Below, piece by piece: positions 32,028-37,815 of a stretch of DNA of 37,815 bases. The notes below the pieces were generated by a model. That model was not told the DNA's origin. It did no database searches and was given only the letters and a program-made list of their open reading frames with translations. Made by a program: the position numbers and the translations under genes. Location: positions 1 through 37,815 of the forward strand of contig JAITPD010000027.1 in the NCBI GenBank assembly GCA_031289615.1. The letters are read 5' to 3'. Position 1 is the stretch's first letter; every line of letters begins with the position of its first letter. This stretch comes from Lactobacillaceae bacterium. Lineage in GTDB: Bacteria > Bacillota > Bacilli > Lactobacillales > Lactobacillaceae.

Positions 32028-32624
32028 TCAAAAAATATCAACGTAACTAGCTTGGCTTGCTACATACTTTGATACTGTAAAGTCAATGTTTGATCCATAA
32101 ATTTCCAAATTATCTACAGATTCGTCGAAAAAAGAGCTACCGTAAATATAAATTGAATATTCTTTTTCTGGCTTCAAGTTTTTTACACTGCCATCATCAA
32201 AGTTAACCGAATTATTATTAATTTCACATCCTGGTGTGTCTTCATCGACCGGATAGGCATAAAGAACATCCCACCCAAAGACTAGATCATTTGCACTAAA
32301 AACATAATTGAGCACTTGATCGCCACTTTTTCCGACAATTTTAAAATTAAAATCAGCTGATGCATCCGTAACCTTAATTTTAATAAGTCCTCCGATACTA
32401 TTAAGAGGAGCAATGATTGGGTCATTAACGTTTAATGCCGTCAGACCATCGCTAGCCGTTTCCGCAAATGTACCATCAGCAGGCAAATGAGTAACTGTAT
32501 ACTTAACTGTTTCAGTAGGCACATCTGCCGCTTGGACAAAAGGCGTTGCTACGCTGATTAAACTTGATCCCGCAATTACACCTACTGCTAGGGCACTTAC
32601 TAAAATACGTGTTACTTTATTCAT
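32028..32624 (-). CDS. Secreted cluster protein 3: one repeat domain, no C-terminal domain
   Basis: 198 aa, close paralogue of cluster protein 4 with identical length. Signal peptide 1-32 (MNKVTRILVS, core, VQAA). Shared body: DGLTALNVNDPIIAPL, KIKVTDASADFNFKIVG, NNSVNFDDGSVKNLKPEKEY and IDFTVSKYVASQ. Differences cluster around the middle (WDVLYAYPVDEDTPGCEIN), which includes a cysteine. A recent tandem duplication gave genes 3 and 4. The leader differs from the others but keeps an RBS flanked by an inverted repeat. Confidence 0.8.
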   Translation of the reverse strand: MNKVTRILVSALAVGVIAGSSLISVATPFVQAADVPTETVKYTVTHLPADGTFAETASDGLTALNVNDPIIAPLNSIGGLIKIKVTDASADFNFKIVGKSGDQVLNYVFSANDLVFGWDVLYAYPVDEDTPGCEINNNSVNFDDGSVKNLKPEKEYSIYIYGSSFFDESVDNLEIYGSNIDFTVSKYVASQASYVDIF

Positions 32625-32628
32625 TATC

Positions 32629-32644
32629 TATTTCTCCTTAAATA
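32629..32644 (-). promoter_or_regulatory. Cluster leader, gene 3 (variant RBS hairpin)
   Basis: TATTTAAGGAGAAATA keeps AAGGAG in a loop between TATTT and AAATA, where the other leaders have GTTT and AAAC. The change on both sides preserves pairing. Confidence 0.5.
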
Positions 32645-32689
32645 CTCTGAAATTAACCAGATTATGACTTTGCATCCGTTTGCTTGACA

Positions 32690-32905
32690 TTAATACGTGT
32701 AATACACGCTGTCCACGTCATCCCATGATGCCTTAGCGTTGTTAACTTGCTCACCAACTATTCCATGGTCCTGAATTGATTCGTCTTGAAGTTGAAAGGG
32801 AACCTTGGCTGTATGCAGAAATGGTGCTGTAAGTCCAATTACAATTGAGATCACGATGATACATGCTGTTATGACACTTGCTAAAATCCGAGCTGTCTTT
32901 TTCAT
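32690..32905 (-). CDS. Secreted cluster protein 2: short, apparently truncated paralogue
   Basis: 71 aa: signal-peptide-like start (MKKTARILASVITACIIV, core, LHTA) followed by a linker VPFQLQDESIQDHG and a WDDVDSVYYTY end. The linker matches the stretch that precedes the C-terminal domain in protein 6 (YSPTDVDY) and 5 (YSAAEVDS), and the ORF stops where that domain should begin. The ATG at 32905 has AAGGATGGAAGAA upstream; an ATG at 32923 lacks an RBS. It starts 20 bases after the stop of gene 1. Probably a truncated gene, though a short secreted peptide cannot be excluded. Confidence 0.55.
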   Translation of the reverse strand: MKKTARILASVITACIIVISIVIGLTAPFLHTAKVPFQLQDESIQDHGIVGEQVNNAKASWDDVDSVYYTY

Positions 32906-32924
32906 TTCTTCCATCCTTTTCATT

Positions 32925-34454
32925 TTACAAATGCGCTTTGTAACCAGTCGTTTGGTGATAAGTGAACCATTCTAACTTAACTCCATGCGCATAAGCACCA
33001 TAGATTCCACGAACTGCTGATTCTAGTGGACCAGTCAACCCTGCCCGACTAGCCACCTCAAACTTCAAAGTATATGATTTAGGCGTCGGAACAGTTGTCC
33101 CACAAATCACTGCTTCACCAGCATGCCCCTGTTCATAAGAAGTTGCATAATTTGCCAATACGGTCCCTGCAGCCAATGTGCTGTAATATTGTTTAGCTCT
33201 AATAATGTGTGATGCGTCTCCATCAGGGTTACCGCCTGGTAGTGCAAAATTATTATCCAGTTGCCTTTTTACATCAGCTTCAAAGTCCACTGAATAGTCA
33301 TTAGCAATCGGTGTCACACGGCAATAAACAATTTCACCTGAATGATTGTAGTGTACTGAATCACGATTGTGTCCGCGATCTCCATAAATTTCTTCAACTT
33401 GATAATCGACTTGTGCACTCGAGTAACCATTCCCCCAAGGCACTTCGTCTGGATCGGTCACTGCTGACAATTGAGTGTAGTTTTCAATTGGCCCAGTATA
33501 ATCATTTCCGACCTGCGATGGAAAAGCACTAACGTCGACATTCATCCCAGCAATTAAAACATCTACTAATCGCGTCGTTTGAATGTTAAATGTGTATTTG
33601 GTTCCCACGTCAAGATGCTGTTGTGTTCCATCAGCCATAAAGACCGTCTTGTTTTCAACGTTTAACTTCTGATTCATTTCACTTTTTGGCTTAAGAGTAA
33701 AAGTATTCGTTTCTGGATCAAAGTCAGTTGCAGCTAGTGTTAGCTCAACATCGTTATATGCATGACCGACAAACGATAGCCCGGTGTCACCACGAGATGG
33801 AATAAACATCTCAACTGATGTCATTTGATTATTGACTTGGTATTTAGTTTCTTCAGCATAGAAGTCACTTAGATGTGCAGAATATGATTTATTAAAGTTT
33901 CCCGCGCTCACTGTTGGAATATATTTTGTTTGGCTTGCTTCAATATCGATTCCTAGCCCGTGAATTCTAATGTCGTCTGCTTCATTTGTTTGAACGTCAA
34001 ATGAATACGTTTGACCTTTTTCAATGGTGACAATATACCCATCACTCAATGTCACTTTGTCATCAATTAAGATTCCTTCTTGCTGACCATCTTTTATTGA
34101 TCGCATCGTGAAAGTACGGGTGTCTGCGTCGTAATTTGCCGCAGTATAACTGTGTGGAAATTCTTTTCCAACCTTGCCATCAATTACAAACGTACAGTGT
34201 CCCTCAAGCTTTGTAGTAACGTTAATCACTGCAGAAGAACCATAGGCAATATGATAATCCACTAAATCAGCGTGATCTGACGGAAATGAGTACTTAATTG
34301 TTGAATCATCATCCTCATCCTCTGCTAAAGACTTAACTTTCGCAGACGGAATAACTGTTGCGTGGATAAACGGGGTTACCATCCCCACAATCCCTGTTGC
34401 TGTGAACAATCCAACCGCAACAACAGCAGCTAAAATACGTGTCACCTTATTCAT
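32925..34454 (-). CDS. Secreted cluster protein 1: two repeat domains plus C-terminal domain
   Basis: 509 aa, the first gene of the cluster. Signal peptide ~1-30 (MNKVTRILAA, core, IHA). Two repeat domains, about 60-180 and 195-310, with TAANYDADTRTFTM/AATDFDPETNTFTL, TLSDGYIVTIEKGQTYSFDVQT and FMADGTQQHLDVGTKYTFNI. The linker PIENYTQLSAVTDPDEVPWG leads to the C-terminal domain: YNHSGEIVYCRVTPIANDYS, a longer insert (~415-450), SYTLKFEVA and GVKLEWFTYHQ. The longer frame start at 34478 overlaps the RBS; ATG 34454 is taken. Same plan as cluster protein 5 but strongly diverged. No anchor motif, function unknown. Confidence 0.82.
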   Translation of the reverse strand: MNKVTRILAAVVAVGLFTATGIVGMVTPFIHATVIPSAKVKSLAEDEDDDSTIKYSFPSDHADLVDYHIAYGSSAVINVTTKLEGHCTFVIDGKVGKEFPHSYTAANYDADTRTFTMRSIKDGQQEGILIDDKVTLSDGYIVTIEKGQTYSFDVQTNEADDIRIHGLGIDIEASQTKYIPTVSAGNFNKSYSAHLSDFYAEETKYQVNNQMTSVEMFIPSRGDTGLSFVGHAYNDVELTLAATDFDPETNTFTLKPKSEMNQKLNVENKTVFMADGTQQHLDVGTKYTFNIQTTRLVDVLIAGMNVDVSAFPSQVGNDYTGPIENYTQLSAVTDPDEVPWGNGYSSAQVDYQVEEIYGDRGHNRDSVHYNHSGEIVYCRVTPIANDYSVDFEADVKRQLDNNFALPGGNPDGDASHIIRAKQYYSTLAAGTVLANYATSYEQGHAGEAVICGTTVPTPKSYTLKFEVASRAGLTGPLESAVRGIYGAYAHGVKLEWFTYHQTTGYKAHL

Positions 34455-35138
34455 ACCTTGTTTCTCCTTAGAAACCAAAAATAGTAAAACAGTTTCACGA
34501 CATATTTAGGTCGATCGTCTGGGATAGTCTGCAAGTGAATTTTTTATTTTTTGAAAATTAAGCTATATTGCTAATTGTCTTTTTAATATTTATACAATAT
34601 AAGTGGTATATTAATCGCTATTTATATGGTTTGTGAATTAAATAGCTACTAATAGAAACGCTTTCGTTCTATTTTCATCTAAAAAAATTAAATAATTCCA
34701 ACAAATATTTTCTCGCTCAATGTTCACAAAACGTCCTAAACACGCTTTATTAATCTTCCTTTTTATCGGACACCGTGAATTATGGACCCTATGTTAGAAT
34801 TTTAAAAACCTTTAATGTGAAAAAAATAAGATTTTAACGTGCATTATTTCACAATTTATTTATATTCATTACAGTAACTTCATTTTTTGTCTCATAACAG
34901 AAAATATATTGTTACAAATTAAAAAAATCACAATATACATCAAAAATTCCACTACTCTGTATTTTGTTCAAATGAGTGGGTTTCTTCTACATAGTGTGTA
35001 TTATTTTTTCGTTATTTTTAATAGGTTTGGGCACGAAAATCACATATTAAATGTTACAAATGGATGCTACACTGGAAATATAAATGAAATATTACTTTTA
35101 ACTTGTCACACCTCTACTTATGAAAGCAGGAGACGATT
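34455..35138. promoter_or_regulatory. AT-rich divergent region between cluster and DUF3089 gene
   Basis: 684 bp with no credible gene. At the left, the cluster leader has GTTTCTAAGGAGAAAC (34460-34475) and CGAC-8-GTCG (34498-34513). At 34651-34673, AATAGAA-9-TTCTATT is an exact 7-bp inverted repeat enclosing AGAAACGCTTTCGT, a degenerate cre-like core. The stretch 34540-34930 is strongly AT-rich with several homopolymer runs; promoters for both directions must lie here but cannot be fixed with confidence. Confidence 0.6.
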
Positions 35139-36176
35139 ATGAAAGAAGTTAATTTTACAGGCGCTAAAAAAATATTGTTAGGCTTTGGTTTAGCATTTGG
35201 AATCGTTGCACTGATGGGTTCCGTTCCAGTCACGCACGCCTCCACCACTGCTAACACGACCCCGACCAACTATGCGACTGCTAGCAACTGGGTCGCACGT
35301 CCAACTAGCACGCCCAAGGACGTCGATGTATTTTATCTGTACCCCACAGCCTTTGTTGGCAATAAAACAACCAACTATATTGGTGATGTCAGCACTACTA
35401 AGACTAGTGGCGCAAGTTATGTAACTAAGCATGGGGATGTCTTTAAGGAGACGGCCAACATCTACGCCCCTGCTTATCGGCAATACGATTGTTTCTACCT
35501 AATGGACTTTACGATTGAGGAGCAGCTTGAGAAATTTTATTCAGAACCACTGCAAGATGCCACGGCAGCCTTTGAGTATTATCTTGAGCATTACAACAAC
35601 GGACGTCCATTTATCTTAGCTGGGCATTCGCAAGGTTCGCTCGTGATGAAAGGCCTTTTGCAAAATTACTTTACGCAACACCCTGAACTGTTTGATCAAA
35701 TGGTTGCTGCCTATATGATTGGTGGTGCGATTACCCAAGACGAACTTGACGCAAACCCGCTCTTGAAGTTTGCTACTGGTGCCAATGATGCAGGTGTGAT
35801 TATTTCGTATAATACTGAAGCACCAGGCTTGAATGTCCGTAATCCGGTTGTTGTGCCAGGCGCAGTGGCAATTAATCCAATTAGCTGGTCACGTGGCGAA
35901 GAAGTTGCGACGGCCTCATCAAGTTTAGGCTCACGAATCAACAATGTTCAACGACTGAATTTTGCAGATGCGAAACTTAATCTGGCACGCGGTGTAGTCG
36001 AATGTTCGACAGTCAGCCCAAGCACGTACAGCTACACCGGCACATTTGCCACTATCTTCCCACAAGGCATCTATCACAACTATGACTATGATTTTTATCA
36101 TTATAATTTGATTGAAAATGTGGCTGCCAGAACCCAAACATACTTTAACAACTTAGCATCTCATCCTGCTGAATAG
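35139..36176 (+). CDS. Exported DUF3089 alpha/beta hydrolase
   Basis: 345 aa. Signal peptide 1-34 (FTGAKK, core, THA). The mature part matches DUF3089: VDVFYLYPTAFVGN (62-75), ANIYAPAYRQ (106-115), then the lipase-like nucleophile elbow GHSQG (162-166, S164), and H in GIYHNYDYDFYHYN near residue 320 as probable catalytic histidine. DUF3089 proteins are predicted serine hydrolases of unknown substrate. RBS AGGAG nine bases before the ATG. Transcribed divergently from the secreted cluster and ended by a terminator. The organism clearly invests in extracellular hydrolases and beta-rich proteins in this region. Confidence 0.85.
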   Translation: MKEVNFTGAKKILLGFGLAFGIVALMGSVPVTHASTTANTTPTNYATASNWVARPTSTPKDVDVFYLYPTAFVGNKTTNYIGDVSTTKTSGASYVTKHGDVFKETANIYAPAYRQYDCFYLMDFTIEEQLEKFYSEPLQDATAAFEYYLEHYNNGRPFILAGHSQGSLVMKGLLQNYFTQHPELFDQMVAAYMIGGAITQDELDANPLLKFATGANDAGVIISYNTEAPGLNVRNPVVVPGAVAINPISWSRGEEVATASSSLGSRINNVQRLNFADAKLNLARGVVECSTVSPSTYSYTGTFATIFPQGIYHNYDYDFYHYNLIENVAARTQTYFNNLASHPAE

Positions 36177-36182
36177 CCAATT

Positions 36183-36218
36183 AAAAATGCGAACAATTAT
36201 TCGTCCGCATTTTTTTTA
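36183..36218. terminator. Bidirectional terminator, DUF3089 and DUF454 genes
   Basis: AAAAATGCGAAC and GTCCGCATTTTTTT arms. Convergent genes share it; the DUF454 stop codon lies in the loop. Confidence 0.8.
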
Positions 36219-36604
36219 TTTTTAGAGAATGGAATTCCGTCAGCCCACAAATGTCCGCGATAATAACTTTCCATCGAAACAATTTGTGCCAATGAGACAA
36301 GTGGCAACACAAACTTGAGCCACAAAAGATCACTTTTGAAAAATGGAATGGCCATCATTGCGGCGGTAAATAAGTAAATCCCGATTCGTGCGCGCAAAGG
36401 CAGTTTCCGTTCGAAGACAACTTCATCGACATATTTAATATAGTATTTATTGTTGCTCAGCCATGTATCGAGTCGCTTGGAAGATTTGCTCCACAAAATA
36501 GCGGTCATAACGTAGAAGACCGTTGTTGGAAGCCCGGGAAGCCAAATACCAATGGTCCCGATGGCAAACGTGATTGAGCCAAGTATGATAAAGATAATTT
36601 TCAT
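36197..36604 (-). CDS. DUF454 (YbaN-like) inner membrane protein
   Basis: 135 aa with three to four hydrophobic segments. IFIILGSITFAIGTIGIWLP, then GLPTTVFYVMTAILWSKSS and a helix-loop with WLSNNKYYIKYVDE are typical of DUF454/YbaN. Role unknown. No clear RBS beyond AAATTATC and the start is the first ATG; the frame has no better alternative. Convergent with the DUF3089 gene, divergent from budC. Confidence 0.85.
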   Translation of the reverse strand: MKIIFIILGSITFAIGTIGIWLPGLPTTVFYVMTAILWSKSSKRLDTWLSNNKYYIKYVDEVVFERKLPLRARIGIYLFTAAMMAIPFFKSDLLWLKFVLPLVSLAQIVSMESYYRGHLWADGIPFSKNKKNADE

Positions 36605-36704
36605 AATAAGCTTAGTTTAGCATAGATTGCGTTTTGGCGGACTGATTGGCTGAAAAGTTTCAATTCTGTTAAATATATCGCATGAATTCATTGGCAAAAA
36701 GTTG

Positions 36705-36710
36705 TATAAT
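36705..36710 (+). promoter_or_regulatory. -10 box of budC
   Basis: Perfect TATAAT about 49 bases upstream of the ATG; the -35 is weak (TGAATT at 17 bp spacing). Confidence 0.45.
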
Positions 36711-36758
36711 AAGACTTGTGAAAATATATACAAAACATTAATTTATCGGAGGATTATC

Positions 36759-37535
36759 ATGACAAAAGTTGCTTTAGTTACAGGTGCTGGTCAAGGAATT
36801 GGTAAGGCAATTGCTGAACGTTTGGCCAAAGACGGATTTAAGGTTGGACTAGTAGGCCGTCACGTTGAAAAGGTTCAAGATGTCGCTAATGAATTGAATG
36901 CCCAATATGGTGCAGATACAGCAATTGGTTTGAAGGCAGATGTTGCCAAGCGTGATGAAGTGTTTGCTGCTGTTAAAGAGACCAATGAACATTTTGGCGG
37001 CTTTGACGTGATTGTTAATAATGCCGGGGTTGCTCCAACTACCCCAATCCTGGAAGTAACCGAAGAAGATATGAACTGGACTTGGCAAATTAACGTCAAT
37101 GGTGTTGTTTGGGGAACTCAGGCAGCGACTGAAGCATTTAAAGCGCTTGGGCATAGTGGTAAAATCATTAACGCAACTTCACAAGCTGGAGTGACCGGAA
37201 ATGCTAATTTGACAGCGTATGGTTCAACCAAGTTTGCCATTCGTGGAATTACGCAAACAACGGCGAAGGAATTGGCAGCATTCGGTATTACCGTAAATGC
37301 CTTTGCACCAGGAATTGTTAAGACGCCAATGATGTGGGACATTGCCCATGAAGTTGGACAAAATGCTGGAAAAGATGATGAATGGGGAATGAATACGTTT
37401 GCCAAGGACATCACTTTAAAGCGTTTGTCAGAGCCAGAGGATGTTGCCAACGCGGTCGCATTCCTTGCTGGATCAGACTCAAACTACATCACTGGACAAA
37501 CGATCGTGGTTGACGGCGGAATGGTTTTCCACTAA
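36759..37535 (+). CDS. budC: Acetoin/diacetyl reductase, (S)-specific butanediol dehydrogenase (SDR family)
   Basis: Cytosolic NAD(H)-dependent short-chain dehydrogenase, 258 aa. TGAGQGIG cofactor motif at 8-15, NNAG at 87-90, catalytic S141, Y154 and K158 (YGSTK). The ending SEPEDVANAVAFLAGSDSNYITGQ and DGGMVF is that of BudC/ButA, which reduce diacetyl to acetoin and acetoin to 2,3-butanediol, a lactic-acid-bacterium redox outlet. The frame opens at 36702 but the ATG at 36759 has GGAGG six bases upstream. Single gene with a terminator. Confidence 0.92.
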   Translation: MTKVALVTGAGQGIGKAIAERLAKDGFKVGLVGRHVEKVQDVANELNAQYGADTAIGLKADVAKRDEVFAAVKETNEHFGGFDVIVNNAGVAPTTPILEVTEEDMNWTWQINVNGVVWGTQAATEAFKALGHSGKIINATSQAGVTGNANLTAYGSTKFAIRGITQTTAKELAAFGITVNAFAPGIVKTPMMWDIAHEVGQNAGKDDEWGMNTFAKDITLKRLSEPEDVANAVAFLAGSDSNYITGQTIVVDGGMVFH

Positions 37536-37554
37536 TCTTTTAAGAATATTATTT

Positions 37555-37597
37555 AGCGTGATGAACTTGTCTTGGGACGGGATTCATTGCGCTTTTT
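37555..37597 (+). terminator. Terminator after budC
   Basis: AGCGTGATGAA, ~20-base loop, TTCATTGCGCT, then TTTTTGTTTT. Confidence 0.75.
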
Positions 37598-37706
37598 TGT
37601 TTTGGCGAGTGCTACAGAACTTGCAGGTGCTCGTCACTCTGTTATTACCCAATTTAGTCACAATAACATTACAATAATTAACGTTTGATGACGCCGAGGG
37701 TTATTA

Positions 37707-37815
37707 TTGGCATGTTGGCATGTTGGCATGTTGGCATGTTGGCATGTTGGCATGTTGGCATGTTGGCATGTTGGCATGTTGGCATGTTGGCATGTTGGCA
37801 TGTTGGCATGTTGGC
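37707..37815. repeat. 8-bp tandem repeat TTGGCATG, 13.6 perfect units to the window edge
   Basis: Thirteen exact copies of TTGGCATG plus TTGGC, with no base change in 109 bp, cut by the window end. The unit is not a multiple of three. The lack of any variant points to recent slippage expansion. It lies downstream of budC with no ORF across it; what stands on its far side is not visible. Confidence 0.95.

Noticed and set aside
34909-35142. 77-aa plus-strand ORF before the DUF3089 gene
   Set aside because: No RBS, random-looking composition in AT-rich DNA and overlap with the RBS of the next gene.
37707-37815. Repeat array as CRISPR
   Set aside because: 8-bp units are contiguous with no spacers, and no cas gene is present.

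Overview
The window looks like chromosomal DNA of a low-GC Gram-positive lactic acid bacterium (Lactobacillaceae; a heterofermentative Weissella/Leuconostoc-like lineage is my guess, not proven). Supporting signs are AAGGAG-type ribosome binding sites, two T-box leaders, CcpA cre operators, 2,3-BPG-dependent phosphoglycerate mutase, a YumC-type ferredoxin/flavodoxin-NADP reductase, a BrnQ carrier and an acetoin/butanediol dehydrogenase. No tRNA, rRNA, CRISPR array, transposase or prophage gene was seen.

Layout. 1-5.1 kb: minus-strand operon with a cytosolic 5'-nucleotidase-type metallophosphatase, an ATPase and two permeases of a CUT1 (Ugp/Msm-like) ABC importer; its solute-binding protein is not in view. 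5.1-11 kb: DHA2 drug exporter, gpmA, a 296-aa conserved protein of unknown role, a LytTR-DUF3021 membrane regulatory unit, and fnr. 11-14.1 kb: two tandem BspA-like (DUF285) secreted proteins, each behind a duplicated promoter block that carries a poly-G tract and a cre operator. 14.2-16 kb: two tandem SseB-family proteins. 16-16.4 kb: a dispersed repeat and a very long palindrome. 16.4-21.3 kb: MFS exporter, a three-gene DUF3990/DUF3791 toxin-antitoxin-like module, and an amino-acid ABC importer under a T-box leader that reads best as histidine-specific. 21.3-26.7 kb: mreD, small membrane proteins, two anchored extracellular serine hydrolases and a DUF6688-like membrane protein. 26.8-28.6 kb: T-box plus brnQ (plus strand). 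29-34.5 kb: six tandem secreted paralogues that I cannot assign to any named family. 35-37.5 kb: exported DUF3089 hydrolase, DUF454 protein and budC. The right edge is an 8-bp tandem repeat.

The best candidate for something undescribed is the 29.0-34.5 kb cluster. Its members share a near-identical signal-peptide start, a repeat domain present in 0, 1 or 2 copies, and a shared C-terminal domain (containing a YNHSGEYVYCRITPIA-like motif and ending in a TYHQ motif) that is present, absent or cut off. Most copies also share an mRNA leader with a hairpin and a ribosome binding site held in the loop of a second small inverted repeat. Two further unexplained structures are a ~165-bp dispersed repeat in three copies and a ~186-bp imperfect palindrome abutting one of them.

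All family names rest on motif recognition by eye; no database search was possible.
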